From: Mercurialis annua
Taxonomy: Eukaryota > Streptophyta > Magnoliopsida > Malpighiales > Euphorbiaceae
Reading direction: 5' to 3'
Assembly (NCBI RefSeq): GCF_937616625.2
Contig: NC_065571.1
Coordinates: forward strand, 1,552,501 to 1,616,500
DNA: 64,000 bases
Positions 1 through 11,887 of the stretch are shown one piece after another. The notes beneath the pieces were generated by a model. It worked only from the letters and a program-made list of their open reading frames with translations, was not told where the DNA came from and searched no databases. How positions within the stretch are numbered: the stretch's first letter is position 1; every line of letters starts with the position of its first letter. The translations under genes and the position numbers were made by a program.

Positions 1-1813
1 ATAAGATAATATTGTCTGTGAAATAAACTTTCGTTAGATGAAATGAAACTGTATCATAACCGTGTTTGTCGAAATTTAGTTAGGTATGAGAGGTGGAACG
101 CAAAACAGTTATACAAGTGATTTTGAAGAAACTGTGCAGCTGCAAAGAGAATTGAGGAAAAATATATTTTAAAATAGATATCTTTAATTTGTGAACTGTT
201 GTGTTGGCGTATATTTAATATATTTTTATTTTTATATGTAAGAATAATTTTATTTTTTCATTTGAATTATTGTTGTTGTTTTTTCATATTGTTTTGATTA
301 CTTACTATGTTAATATCTTTATCTAATTCATTTATTTTAAACATTTTATACCTTTGTTGTTCTTTAGTAGAATTAACACTACCATATTAACAAATTATCA
401 ACATAATGTCAACATGATATCAACAATTAATGCTAATTTAGTCAAGATGTTTGTAAAATGAGAACATCGATTGATTTAAGCAAAAAACAATCAACATATT
501 ATCAAAAACATGTCAACAAGTCATCAATACAGCAATTTAAGACTAACTTTACTTTTCTTTTAATGATTGAAAAATCAACATATTATCAACAGTATATCAA
601 CAACATGTCAACATAAAAATTGAAAATCAAAAAAAGTAGAAATACTTATCAACATAATGTCAACAATAAATCAACAATTAATGCTAATTTAGTCAAGATG
701 TTTGTAAAATGAAAACATTGATTGATTTAAGTCAAAAACAATCAACATATTATCAAAAACATATCAATAGTACATTAATACATCAATTTAAAACTAACTT
801 TATTTTTCTTTCAATGATTGAAAAATCAACATGTTATCAACAGTATATCAACAACATGTCAACATAAACTTGAAAATCAAAAAAAGTTGAAATACATATC
901 AATATAATGTCAACAATAAATCAACAACGAATCAACATAAGGAATGAAATAAAACATAATTTTTTGAAAAATTGTGACAATCTATAAAATATCAACAAGA
1001 AATCAACAACATGTCAACATGATAATGCTAATATATCATTATCTAATATCATTTAAATTTTGTTTTTTTAGTTTATTTCACGCACGAAATTATCTAATTT
1101 GCTAATGTTTTTTTTTAGAATAAATTTTTTCAATGTTAAAATTAAGGAAATACTAACTGATTATCAACACAAAATCAACATAAAATCAACAACACTGTAA
1201 TATTATAATATTTCGGCAATCAACCATCATCAATAAATCAAACTGCAGAATAAAACACAGAAACACAACCAAACACAAAAAATGCAGAAATAACAAAAAT
1301 TTATTCCATATAACCATAGATTTATATTACATAACATGAAATTAGCATTATATTCTTAAAATATAATCTCTATACATGTTTAATGGTGAAATAACAGTAA
1401 AAAAATTGTAGATCTGAAAATAAAAAAGAAGAAGAAGAAGAACAATGAATAAATTATAGATCTGAAATCAAATAGATGACGACGATGAGCAGAGGAGATG
1501 ATGGCGTTAACAAAGATGACAACGGAGGCGATGATGAGACGATGACGGAGGGGCGGAGGAACAGAGGACGGCTCAGCAGAAGACGGCGAACGGTAAAAAG
1601 AGAGAGGAAGATGAACTGAGAGGAAGAGAGAATTGAATGATGAGGAGAGAGAGAAAATAAATGAAATTATGATTTGTATGTTGTTAGGGTTTAATATATA
1701 GAATCCGTATAAAAGTAATAAAATAGGCCGCACATGGTAGTTTAGAAAAGGCAAACTTGGACCCGTATAAAAGATAAGAAATTGGCAAAGTAGGTTGTTT
1801 GTGTAAAAAGCCC
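1..1813. mobile_element. Right-hand part of a Mutator-like (MULE) element, left end outside window
   Basis: The stretch ends near 1794-1813 in a sequence whose reverse complement begins GGGCTTTTTACACAAACAAC. This resembles the terminal inverted repeats of plant MULEs and the GGGTAATTTACAC-type end of the element at 19916-23034. Inside the end is a purine-rich, gene-like stretch (1400-1700, GAA and GAG runs) and then a tandem array of TCAACA-rich repeats (about 400-1020). The left TIR lies before position 1, so no target duplication can be tested. A short frame at 86-172 could be the last codons of an element-encoded protein, but nothing identifies it. The class is inferred from the end sequence and architecture only. 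Confidence 0.4.
400..930. repeat. Tandem array, unit about 251 bp, rich in TCAACA
   Basis: Two consecutive units share landmarks 251 bases apart: ATGCTAATTTAGTCAAGATG starts at 430 and again at 681, and AATGATTGAAAAATCAACAT at 562 and 813. A third, shorter unit starts near 900. Within each unit the hexamer TCAACA recurs many times in degenerate spacing (for example TATCAACAGTATATCAACAA). Units differ by scattered point changes, so the array is not brand new. Confidence 0.8.
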
Positions 1814-2209
1814 TTTATTTTAACAAAATTATTTCATAAAATTTAAATTTATCTCATATTTTATTAGGAAAGATAATGATGATAACGACCAAAAACGAGA
1901 GCGAAATGAAACTATCAAAGAGAGAAAACGATCTCAGAAAGGGCGGAATGCTAATAATAAAACAACTTACAATTGCATTCCGTAAATTAACAAAAAAAAT
2001 TATTTGAGCACTTTAGATATTTTGAGACACAAGTCACATAAATTAATATTAAACAAAAAACAACTACTATAAACATGTTTCAACTAATAATTAATCCTCT
2101 TGCCAAATAATCAGATACCACAAAATTGTACAGATTATATGTGTGGATCTTACTAAAATCACTGGCTAAGAGTATCTACAAAAATAACATTAATTGTTAT
2201 TTCAATGTT
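1814..2209. other. AT-rich spacer between MULE end and copia insertion
   Basis: I see no open frame, RNA gene or repeat structure in this stretch. It is the empty-site flank of the copia insertion. Confidence 0.5.
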
Positions 2210-2214
2210 CTAAA

Positions 2215-2868
2215 TGTTGTACAATATTTAGAATGAACAGAGTGTATTTAAGCTCGAGGCGTGATGTCACTGCCCTAAAAGTATATCGAAGTATACTCCA
2301 GGATACAACAGCTCTTCTACGTAAAAAATAGTAGGCGCAGGAGAAGCAGTGGTTAATATATGATCCGAATTGATCAACCCTAATCCAGCAAGTTTAAATT
2401 TAAAATAACAGATAGAAAAATATTTTTTAGTTGCTAAAAATCCGAGAGTGGAGATAATGGAGGTTAAAGCTAATTAGAAGTTAATTAAACGTGTTTAATT
2501 GCTCAGTCCAATTTTGTTCCGATTTTTTAGGCATTAACCAAAACTGTTTTTTACTTAGTCAAAATATAGCCTTCTCATATAAGGCTTAAATCATAAAATT
2601 AAAAATAATTAATTTCGGGTAACAAAAAAAATTTAATCAAGCCTTGGACTAAGTCCACTTGATTTGCAACATCCACCCACACCCAAGTCCAACTCCGAAG
2701 AGGGGGGGGGGGGGGGGGGGGGGGGGGCGCGCGAGCCCATTCCCTTCCCTCCAACACACTTATAAGCCCATAAAGGGTTTTCACTTATAAACTCATGTAT
2801 AGTCTTTTAAACTTCCAATGTGGGACTTTGCCTTTTGAAATAACTCTTTAAAAACAAAACTTACAACA
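2215..2868 (-). repeat. 3' LTR of the copia element (654 bp)
   Basis: It matches 7398-8027 base for base except for 26 extra bases near 2406-2431 and a G run of 26 (2702-2727) rather than 28. Read on the minus strand it starts TGTTGTAAG and includes AAGTCCCACATTGGAAG, a sequence common near the start of plant copia LTRs. Confidence 0.97.
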
Positions 2869-2879
2869 ATCCCCCACTT
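2869..2879 (-). promoter_or_regulatory. Polypurine tract (plus-strand primer site)
   Basis: On the minus strand the bases just before the 3' LTR read AAGTGGGGGAT, followed directly by TGTTGT. This is the usual position and composition of a copia polypurine tract. The 2880-3422 stretch between it and the gag-pol stop is untranslated internal sequence. Confidence 0.85.
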
Positions 2880-3422
2880 ATTTCAAAACGCTTGCTGGAC
2901 TAGATTCTTTATATAAATGCATCAGTTTCGGTGTCTTTTGGACTATGAACCAAAACCTGAAAAATAGAGTTATAACTCACGGTAAGCCTGGTGAAGTTTT
3001 AAACTTCTATGAACCAAGAATTCCATTTGCAAGTTATAGTTCTCAACAATCACATTATACTTTCACAAACTGCTACTCAACGCGGTTGTGCGCATTTAGG
3101 CCGTGCGCGTACCTGTTTATTCATGAGTGCTCTAACGACTTAGCCACGAGTCATATAGGAGCGGCCCCACTCCACACTCATATAGGTGATTTCATCAAGT
3201 TTATATAGCAACTATATATAAACTATCCGTAAGGACTATGAAATCATTAAGAATTACAAACTCAACCTCACAATAGTTGCTTCTAGTACAACACACACCA
3301 TAGGAATGAACTAAATCAAAATTTAGTACTAGCAGGACTAACACATGACTTGTTATTACCCGTATGAACCAAATTCATGGGATCTCCAATCACAGAGGTC
3401 GGGTTACCATCACGGTTAATAC

Positions 3423-6400
3423 TCAAATTGGCACAAGTCCCATTCCCCTCGATGTTTCAAGGATCATTTTCCTTCCCAAAGGTTTAGTCAGAGGATCGGC
3501 CAAATTCAGCTCTGACTTCACATAATCAATGGACATAGTTCCATCCTTTTGCAATTGCTTTACCACATCATGTCTTAGACGTAAATGTCTATTCTTTCCA
3601 TTGTAAGCCTTATTCTTAGCAATGGCTATTGCCGCTTGGCAATCACAATGCATAGACACTGAAGGAGTTGGTTTTATTCCCAAAGGAATACTGACTAAGA
3701 AGTTTTTCAACCACTCAGCCTCATTGCCAGCTAATTCCAGAGCTATAAACTCGGACTCCATAGTAGATTTGGCAATTAACGTTTGCTTAGATGATCTCCA
3801 AGCAATCGCACCTCCTCCAAGTGTAAACACATAACCACTAGTGGATTTTGTCTCATCGGAATCAGAGATCCAGTTAGCATCACTGTATCCTTCTAGTACA
3901 GCGGGAAATCCACTGTATAGGATACCATAATTCATGGTTCCTCTCAAATATTTCATTAGTCTGACAATGCCATTCCAATGATCACGGTTGGGATTATGAG
4001 TATATCTACTCAATCTACACACAGCATAAGCTATGTCAGGTCGAGAGAAATTCATCAGATGCATCAGACTCCCAATAACCTGAGCATACTCAGTTTGAGC
4101 CACAGGATCTCCTCTATTCTTCATCAATTGAGTGTTAGCATCATAAGGAGTACTCACAGGTGTGACATCAAAATGTCCAAACTTCTTAAGAAGTTTCTCA
4201 ACATAATGTCCTTGTGACAGCATAATACTATCACCATTCCTTATGATTTTAACACCCAAAATTACATTTGCTTCACCCATATCTTTCATATCAAATTGAG
4301 AAGCAAGAAACGACTTTGTCTCATGTATTATACCAAGGCATGTACCAAAGATAAGCATATCATCCACATATAAACAAATGATGACAGACTCACTTTCAGT
4401 CACTTTAGTATAAACACATTTATCGACATCAATAGAGGAAAACCCATCACTAATCACAACTTGGTCAAATTTCTCATGCCATTGTTTAGGAGCTTGTTTC
4501 AAACCATATAATGATTTCAAAAGTTTACAAACTTTGTTCTTTTGTTTTGAAACAACACAACCCTCAGGTTGAGTCATATAAATTTCTTCTTCTAACTCGC
4601 CATTTAAAAACGCAGTTTTAACATCCATTTGATGAATAAAAAGTTTATGAATTGAAGCTAAGGCAATTAAAACTCTAATTGAAGCAATTCTAGTTACAGG
4701 GGCAAAAGTGTCAAAATAATCAATGTTTGGTTTTTGAGAAAAGCCTTTCGCAACCAATCTAGCTTTATATTTTTCAATTGAACCATCAGGATTCATTTTT
4801 CTTTTAAAAATCCATTTACAGCCAATGGGTTTTGCGCCAGGAGGCAAATCAACTAAAACCCAAGTATTATTTTGATTAATTGAATCAATTTCAGTTTTAA
4901 TAGCTTCTTTCCAGAAAACAGATTCAGAAGAGAAAACAGCTTCATTAAAAGTTTGAGGTTCATCATCAACCAAATAAGTATAAAAATCATTTCCAAAAGA
5001 ATTTTCAATTCTTTGTCTTTTGCTCCGTCTCAACTCCTCAGTAGAGTTCACTGTTATATTTTCAGTTTCATTTTCATTAACAGTGGGCATATGAGAAATT
5101 GACTCAGTCTTTAGTGGATACACATTCTCAAAAAACTCAGCATTTTTAGTTTCAACTATAGTGTTGCAATCAAGTACATCACTTTTCAAAACAAGGAACC
5201 TATATGCAGCACTATGTTCAGCATACCCAATAAACATACAATCAGAGGTCTTAGAACCTATTTTTCTTTTCTTAGGGTCAGGCAACATTACTTTAGCTAA
5301 ACACCCCCACACTTTTAAATATTTTAGGTTAGGTCTATAACCTTTCCACAGTTCATAAGGTGTTTTACCAGTTTTCTTATAGGGTATTCTATTTTGTAAA
5401 TGACAGGCAGTTAATATTGCTTCACCCCACAAGTTGTCACTAGCAGAAGAACTAACTAATAGTGCATTCATCATTTCTTTTAGGGTTCTATTTTTTCTTT
5501 CTGCTACACCATTAGATTCAGGGGAATATGGAGGGGTTACTTCATGTATTATTCCTTCTTTTTCACAGTAGTCATTAAATGCTATGTATTCTCCTCCTCT
5601 ATCTGATCTAATTCTTTTAATCTTTTTATTAAGTTGGTTTTCAACTTCAGCCTTATAAATTAAAAACATATCAAATGCTTCATCTTTATTTCTTAGCAAA
5701 TAAACCCTAGCATACCTAGAACAGTCATCTATAAAGGTCACATAATATTTTTTACCACCTCTAGTCATGGTCTGTTTTAGGTCTCCTAAATCAGTGTGAA
5801 TTAAACTAAGTAGTTCAGATTCTCTAACAACAGAATGACATGTTTTCTTTGTTGATTTAGCTTCAGCACATATTTGACATTTATCCAAATTCGTTTTATT
5901 AATGCCAGAAATTATTCCAATTGATTGCATTTTCTTTATATAGCTAGCATTCACATGTCCTAATCTAGCATGCCATAAATCAATAGAGTCAATAATATAA
6001 GCAGAAGGAGATGCAGTCTCTTTTATTATTTCAGCAACATTCAAAACAAATAAACCCTGATTACAATAACCCCTTCCCACAAAGACATTATTTTTTGTCA
6101 TTACAATCTGGTCAGACTCAAATGACACTTTAACTCCACCCTTACCCATTAGTGCAACAGACAACAAATTAGCCCTAATATTTGGTACATGAAGTACTCC
6201 ATTCAGAGCCAATGTCTTCCCTGATGTGAGCTTGAGAAGAACCTTTCCTTTTCCAAGAACAGGGGCTGTTCGGGAATCACCAAGGAACACATGTTCTTCT
6301 CCATCCCCTACTGATTTGTAGGAGGAAAAAGCATCTCTGCTTGCACAGATATGCCTGGTAGCACCAGAGTCTACCACCCAGTTTCTCGCATCAGCCACCA

Positions 6401-7379
6401 GATTCACTTCAGAAATGACTGCAGCAACTATGTCATCTCCTTCAACCAAATTCGCATTTGGCTTAGGAGGATTGCCATTTCTCATTCTTTTTCTGCATTG
6501 AGCTGCAAAGTGACCTGGCTTTCCACACACAAAACAGGTACTCTTTTTCTTAAAAGCAGTGGAGTTAGCAACCTTGGGCATGTAATCGGAATTCACAACT
6601 ACAGGGGGTTTTTGATCATACCTCTTGAAGTTCCCCTTGCTTTGCACCATGTTTGCCCTTGCTGTTAGTGCCTTATTTCGGGCAGCTTTGATCTCCTTTC
6701 GGTTCGTCTCCTCAATGATGATGTGAGTGATCAGTTCCTGCAAAGTAAGCTGTTTATGCTTATGTTTCAGATTCTGCTTATAGTCATTCCACGATTGGGG
6801 CAGTTTCTCAATCAGAATTCCAGCAACGAATTCCTCAGGGAGTGCAATCGATTCTCCTTTAAGATCCTCCAGCAGTTTGTGGTATTCATTAATCTGCGAA
6901 ATCATATCCTTATCCTCGGCCATGGTCCATTTGTAAAAATTGCCAATTACAAACTTCTGTTTGCCAGCATCCTCAGCCGTGTACTTGCTGATCATGGACT
7001 CCCATATCTGTTTTGCTTCCTTGTACGCACAATAAACGTCAAAAAGTTCATTAGATAATGTACTGATTATTGTGTGTCGACAAACCTTATTGGCATAAAG
7101 CCATGTTTCGGACTCCTTGACAGCAGTAGGGAGTGGTTTTGCCTCGGTTAATGCAGAGGCAACACCATGCATGTCGAGAACAGTGAATATCCGCTCCTGC
7201 CATCGCCGAAAGTTTTCACCGTCAAAGACTTGTATCTTTGAGATGTCTGGAAAGGGTTTGGCGTATGGAACGGCAGCCATTAAGGTCGGCGGAACGACAC
7301 CAGTTGGAACGGCAACCGTAGGTGGAGCGTCGTTCTTGTCAGTAGATGTAACACCCGTATTCATCGTACCAGTAGACAT
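3423..7379 (-). CDS. Copia gag-pol polyprotein (1318 aa), intact frame
   Basis: Single uninterrupted frame starting at an ATG 18 bases inside the 5' LTR. Domains in order: gag (about 40-240); CCHC zinc knuckle (C282 to C295, [14 protein letters not shown]); aspartic protease with DSGA at 337-340; HHCC zinc-binding region of integrase (about 470-505); integrase core with D530, D593 and E627; reverse transcriptase from about 838 with YVDD at 1004-1007; RNase H with D1167, E1208/E1210 and D1246 and the terminal LADPLTK signature. All key residues are present with no stop or frameshift, so the element could be autonomous. Integrase preceding reverse transcriptase assigns it to Ty1/copia rather than Ty3. 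Lineage within copia was not determined. The very short leader is unusual. Confidence 0.97.
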   Translation of the reverse strand: MSTGTMNTGVTSTDKNDAPPTVAVPTGVVPPTLMAAVPYAKPFPDISKIQVFDGENFRRWQERIFTVLDMHGVASALTEAKPLPTAVKESETWLYANKVCRHTIISTLSNELFDVYCAYKEAKQIWESMISKYTAEDAGKQKFVIGNFYKWTMAEDKDMISQINEYHKLLEDLKGESIALPEEFVAGILIEKLPQSWNDYKQNLKHKHKQLTLQELITHIIIEETNRKEIKAARNKALTARANMVQSKGNFKRYDQKPPVVVNSDYMPKVANSTAFKKKSTCFVCGKPGHFAAQCRKRMRNGNPPKPNANLVEGDDIVAAVISEVNLVADARNWVVDSGATRHICASRDAFSSYKSVGDGEEHVFLGDSRTAPVLGKGKVLLKLTSGKTLALNGVLHVPNIRANLLSVALMGKGGVKVSFESDQIVMTKNNVFVGRGYCNQGLFVLNVAEIIKETASPSAYIIDSIDLWHARLGHVNASYIKKMQSIGIISGINKTNLDKCQICAEAKSTKKTCHSVVRESELLSLIHTDLGDLKQTMTRGGKKYYVTFIDDCSRYARVYLLRNKDEAFDMFLIYKAEVENQLNKKIKRIRSDRGGEYIAFNDYCEKEGIIHEVTPPYSPESNGVAERKNRTLKEMMNALLVSSSASDNLWGEAILTACHLQNRIPYKKTGKTPYELWKGYRPNLKYLKVWGCLAKVMLPDPKKRKIGSKTSDCMFIGYAEHSAAYRFLVLKSDVLDCNTIVETKNAEFFENVYPLKTESISHMPTVNENETENITVNSTEELRRSKRQRIENSFGNDFYTYLVDDEPQTFNEAVFSSESVFWKEAIKTEIDSINQNNTWVLVDLPPGAKPIGCKWIFKRKMNPDGSIEKYKARLVAKGFSQKPNIDYFDTFAPVTRIASIRVLIALASIHKLFIHQMDVKTAFLNGELEEEIYMTQPEGCVVSKQKNKVCKLLKSLYGLKQAPKQWHEKFDQVVISDGFSSIDVDKCVYTKVTESESVIICLYVDDMLIFGTCLGIIHETKSFLASQFDMKDMGEANVILGVKIIRNGDSIMLSQGHYVEKLLKKFGHFDVTPVSTPYDANTQLMKNRGDPVAQTEYAQVIGSLMHLMNFSRPDIAYAVCRLSRYTHNPNRDHWNGIVRLMKYLRGTMNYGILYSGFPAVLEGYSDANWISDSDETKSTSGYVFTLGGGAIAWRSSKQTLIAKSTMESEFIALELAGNEAEWLKNFLVSIPLGIKPTPSVSMHCDCQAAIAIAKNKAYNGKNRHLRLRHDVVKQLQKDGTMSIDYVKSELNLADPLTKPLGRKMILETSRGMGLVPI

Positions 7380-7397
7380 AGCAATATACTTTTAGAT

Positions 7398-8027
7398 TGT
7401 TGTACAATATTTAGAATGAACAGAGTGTATTTAAGCTCGAGGCGTGATGTCACTGCCCTAAAAGTATATCGAAGTATACTCCAGGATACAACAGCTCTTC
7501 TACGTAAAAAATAGTAGGCGCAGGAGAAGCAGTGGTTAATATATGATCCGAATTGATCAACCCTAATCCAGCAAGTTTAAATTTAAAATGCTAAAAATCC
7601 GAGAGTGGAGATAATGGAGGTTAAAGCTAATTAGAAGTTAATTAAACGTGTTTAATTGCTCAGTCCAATTTTGTTCCGATTTTTTAGGCATTAACCAAAA
7701 CTGTTTTTTACTTAGTCAAAATATAGCCTTCTCATATAAGGCTTAAATCATAAAATTAAAAATAATTAATTTCGGGTAACAAAAAAAATTTAATCAAGCC
7801 TTGGACTAAGTCCACTTGATTTGCAACATCCACCCACACCCAAGTCCAACTCCGAAGAGGGGGGGGGGGGGGGGGGGGGGGGGGGGCGCGCGAGCCCATT
7901 CCCTTCCCTCCAACACACTTATAAGCCCATAAAGGGTTTTCACTTATAAACTCATGTATAGTCTTTTAAACTTCCAATGTGGGACTTTGCCTTTTGAAAT
8001 AACTCTTTAAAAACAAAACTTACAACA
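7398..8027 (-). repeat. 5' LTR of the copia element (630 bp)
   Basis: It is identical to 2215-2868 apart from a 26-bp deletion and a G28 instead of G26 tract (7859-7886). As the 5' LTR it should carry the element promoter. Transcription would run on the minus strand, away from the CCT gene body, starting in this repeat. Confidence 0.97.
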
Positions 8028-8032
8028 CTAAA

Positions 8033-8193
8033 TTGTATATACCCTGACTGCATTATACAATAATATAATGATATTACATATAATTAAATGGCCCAAATTA
8101 TTCTAGTTTCTTAATTAATTATCCAGGGTAGATAGAACATAAAAATCCTGGGTAAAATAGGGTCATTTTGCAAAATTGTAGAAATGTCTCTAA
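8033..8193 (-). other. Shortened 3' flank / 3' UTR of the CCT gene
   Basis: Only about 160 bases separate the CCT stop codon from the retrotransposon target duplication. The native 3' UTR and poly(A) signals must lie here or have been displaced to beyond 2210 by the insertion. Confidence 0.5.
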
Positions 8194-11100
8194 TTAAATC
8201 CATGACTGGATTGAATAGTTGCATTTGAAGGAGTTTACACCACTTATATGAGCAAATATATCCGATGAATCAACCATTTCTTCTTCTTCTTTCACTATTA
8301 TCTGCACACAATACAAATTAAAACAATTTAATTTATATTTATGTGATACATTTAATTATATTAACTAAAGTTTAAAGAATCTCACTCCGTCGTCGTCTTC
8401 TTCTTCATGGTTGCTGCACGCTGCCCTATTAGTCTCTCCGAAATCGTCATTCTTTGCGAATCGTCCTCTCACTCGAGGACGGCTATCCGCGAGTGTTTTC
8501 CGACATGCATACTACAAGATTTTCATCAACCGTTAGCACAAAATAACTCGAGAAATACTAACATAGACTTTGTCCACTACGTTATCATGACAGAGCTAAT
8601 AAAATTAAAACGCATGAAAATTCTAAGCAATTATATTATTATCTGATCGAGAGATTATTTAATGCAACAGATGTGTCACGTAAATATGCAAGAAAGAGAG
8701 GAAGAACCTTGATTTTCTTGCTGAAATTCCTTTCATTTCTTTTCTTCATGTACCTATGAATCTTCTCCTTCCTTTGCTCAACAGAGAGTTTGCCAACTTT
8801 GAAAGCAGAATCTTCTAAGCTTGACATTTCTGATGTTAAAGTTGTAGAATTTCCAGTTCCACTCACAAATTGTTGAGTTTCATTGCTCAGTGACTTAACA
8901 AAAAATATAAAAAAAAAATACATTAAAACATGAGTACACCTGAAGAAAAAGATTTTAGTATTTTTACGATTATCCAACCTATACAACTTTTACATAACGA
9001 TTACAAATATTTGATTTGTTATATTTTGATAATCCAACGGTCATTTTTTTTAAACGAAAGGTTATCTTATTAATTTAGATTAAATATTGTCTATATAGCT
9101 GATGAATTGCTAATGTGTCATTTGACCCAGAAATCACCACATATACAAAATTTGATCTGAATTGATCGAATAACTTGTGTTCTTTGAAAAACACAGACTG
9201 AATTACCAAAATGTAGATATGTTTGTGGGCCGACATCGACGGGCTCCGACCGGACCCAATCGCGCTTGACTTTTTTAACACAAGTGCAAGCCTAGTTCAG
9301 ACCTCATATTTGTTACCGGACCACATAATATATTTATACGGACATAAGTCCAAATCCGTCCATAAAAATCCGACTTATTATGAATTCAGACCGGCCTTGT
9401 GGTAAAATTTAAGCCTTATCCAAGGCGGACGGACCTGATCGGATCGGATGGATACCCGAAACCGCAAAACCCAAGATTAGGTCTACCATAATGTAACAAA
9501 TTAAATTTTGGTAACCACTGTGCAAAGATAATATAGTTGGATAACCGCAAAAATATTTAACCCGAAAAAAATAATAGTATTTGTTAAGAATTTGAGGATC
9601 ATACCTGGAGGTCTCCGGTGTTAAAAACACGAGCCATCGAATCCGGACAGAAAATTCCAGCATTATCACCTTGATATTCCAACTCCGGCGGTTGCAAATC
9701 AGAGCCAAGAAGAACACCACTACCAAAAATTGCAGAGCTATCAGCAGATAATCCAGAGTTAGACATATAAGAACTAAGACCAGCAGGGCCAAGAAATGAA
9801 CAAGACGGAGAAGACGGATTTAAAGCAACATAAGACGGAACTGAAGACAAGCAATCTTCTTCAAAAACCGACGGCAATGGAGGCCCGATCATGATCGGAG
9901 CACCAGAGTTATCAGAAGGGTACTGAGTCAACGTCAATCCATCTGCAGAAACTAAGTCCGTTAGCGAAACGGAGAGCTGATGATGAGGCTGAACGGAGGA
10001 GAAATCGAACTGATGATGATTGTCTTGTAGTTGATTCGTAGTGGTGATGAACTGAGGCATTGAGAAATCAATGGAAGCTGAAATTTCGTTGTCCAGTTCG
10101 TCGTGGGGGTCGAAAATCATCGATAAAGTACTCATGTTGTTGTTAGGATTTGCAGCCGCCGTGGTGGCGGAGCTGGTGGTGGTTGGAGTGGTGGTGCTTG
10201 TTGTAGTATTGCAGCTATTATTATCTCTGCTGTTCTTGATTTTGTTGTCTGTGTCAGGTGGCAGTAAGAGATTGGTTGCATACGGAGAATTTTCATCGTA
10301 GCAGTAGTTTGAGCTTGAAGTAACCTCGGAAGTTTGTAGGGTTTCCAAGAAATCAGGATCACAAAACTCCAAGATTTGAGCACTAAGTGGGCTTGAGACA
10401 TCATCCTGTAATAAAACAGTGAAAAAAACTGTTGAGATCATGTAAAATCAACTGTTTTTTCAACTGATAATCAACTACCTAGTACCATATAATAAACATA
10501 TGTGCAATGTTAATTAATTAATTACTATCTTATTTATATAGTAATTAGTCTAGACCTTTAAATTAGGCACACAGAGATCATGATTCTTCTTCATATTTTA
10601 TCTGTTTGGATCTAATTCTTGATCTTTGATCGATACCATGTGTCTGTTCACTTAAGTTATTATTATTTTAAAAAGTTACCTAACTTAAAATGGTAATATT
10701 CTTTGTTTTTTCGGTGCAAGTATCATCCGATATCCGAAGTCACTGTTCTGATTAATTAGAACAGAAACGTATAGGACCTGTTAGGCCGACGAAACTCTAT
10801 TTCGAAAGTTTTAGAAATTGCTTCATATCTAGAGCTCGAATCGAAAGTACTTCTGGTTTAGGGAAAATGAGTTTTACGCACTTGTAAAAGGGTAATATTC
10901 TTTAATGTTATGTCTAAATGAAATAATTTTTTTTACCACTAATAGCATGAATATGCTCTTTGTTAAAGTGGAGTAACTCAATTGAAAATTAACCTATGAG
11001 TCTATCATGCATAGTGTAGTTAACAAGCATCAATCTTGTTTCTATTTTTGATTAAAAACATATCAATTTTACAAACAAGGACAATATTATGGTGGATTTT

Positions 11101-11887
11101 ATAAGTGTAAAGTAGAAAAAGATGTGTATCTGTGCTCCATGTGCCTTGTAGGAATGTAGTGTATCCAAGACTAGCAATAAAAAATTTAATAGCATTGAAA
11201 TTAAAACTCAAAATATAGCAACAAAGGGGAAAAGAAAAAAAAGAAGCTAGATTACAAAAATCAAATTGCAAAAATTGAAAGGAAAAATTATAGGACACCC
11301 AATTTAGTTATCCATGTGAAAGTGCTAATTAAATGACAAAAAAGAATCAAAGATTAGAGAAATATTGAACACATATATTCCAAAATTATCAAAAAGAAAG
11401 TTGAAATTATTATAAGAAAAAAAAGCAAAGATAATTACATTGGCGATGGTGCCATTTAAGATAATGACATTATCTTTTTTGTGGCAAATATCTTAAATTG
11501 GACTCAAACTTGAATTTTTTTTGCATGAAATAAAGATTAGCAGATTGACTAACACTAAATTAATGAGCAATTCAAAGTTAAGTCAAGCATCTAATTCTTA
11601 TATATAAATATAATAAGATGATTGTATATTCTAATGATAATTACAATTAATTAGCTACCTATATATTGAAAAACAAAAATTCTAAAAACGATATATACAT
11701 TGCAATGATCAAAATAATCTAAACTTTCTGAAAAAGAAATTAACATGCAAATGAACAAATAAAAAAACAATCTTAAAGATGAATTTGAACTAATAAATAT
11801 GCAAAAAAGTAAAATAAAGAACAATAAGAAAAGAATTATTACAATGGAGAGCTGATCGGACGATGGATGGACGACGTTCTGCAACAT
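8194..11887 (-). CDS. CCT-motif family protein (421 aa, 5 exons)
   Basis: Exons (minus): 11887-11843, 10405-9605, 8893-8708, 8511-8386, 8301-8194. All junctions are GT..AG, phase 0, and the chain ends in TAA. The protein opens MLQNVVHPSS and has a long Ser/Thr/Asn-rich middle with a DVSSPLSAQILEFCDPDF block (residues 16-33). The CCT motif (about 323-365) is split across exons 3 and 4: RKEKIHRYMKKRNERNFSKK then YACRKTLADSRPRVRGRF. An acidic tail ends in SIQSWI. From memory it resembles Arabidopsis CCT proteins of the At5g41380/At1g63820 group rather than CONSTANS, since no B-box is present. CCT proteins act in the nucleus, typically with NF-Y subunits; the specific role here is unknown. An in-frame upstream ATG at 12037 would add 50 residues; I prefer 11887 because family members start near MLQ. 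Confidence 0.93.
9225..9465. repeat. GC-rich degenerate repeat in CCT intron 2
   Basis: This stretch contrasts in composition with the surrounding AT-rich intron. It carries CCGACCGGACCC at its left and CGGACCTGATCGGATCGG at its right, plus CTTGACTTTTTTAACAC between. The pattern matches a common plant dispersed repeat type, but I cannot define its ends or class. Confidence 0.4.

Larger units (their letters stand above)
2215..8027 (-). mobile_element. Complete Ty1/copia LTR retrotransposon, minus orientation
   Basis: Two long terminal repeats (2215-2868 and 7398-8027) bound the element. Both begin TGTTGT and end ACAACA on the plus strand. The 5-bp sequence CTAAA sits immediately outside on both sides (2210-2214 and 8028-8032), which is the expected target-site duplication. 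A polypurine tract adjoins the 3' LTR at 2869-2879. One uninterrupted gag-pol frame runs 7379 to 3423 on the minus strand in the copia domain order (integrase before reverse transcriptase). The LTRs differ only by one 26-bp indel and two G residues in a homopolymer, so insertion is very recent. The only missing hallmark is a canonical primer-binding site. It inserted about 160 bp downstream of the CCT-motif gene, in the same orientation. Confidence 0.97.

Noticed and set aside
400..1020. CRISPR-like array
   Set aside because: Units are about 251 bp, degenerate and without spacer structure, and the genome is a plant nuclear one.
1380..1754. Minus-strand frame of 124 codons rich in Leu, Ser and Phe
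   Set aside because: It is the reverse of GAA/GAG-rich low-complexity sequence inside the MULE end, with no domain or homologue I recognise.
2599..2784. Minus-strand 61-codon frame with a proline run in the 3' LTR
   Set aside because: The proline run is just the G26 homopolymer read on the other strand; the LTR is non-coding.
8407..8646. Plus-strand 79-codon frame
   Set aside because: It is antisense to CCT exon 4, which carries the second half of the CCT motif.
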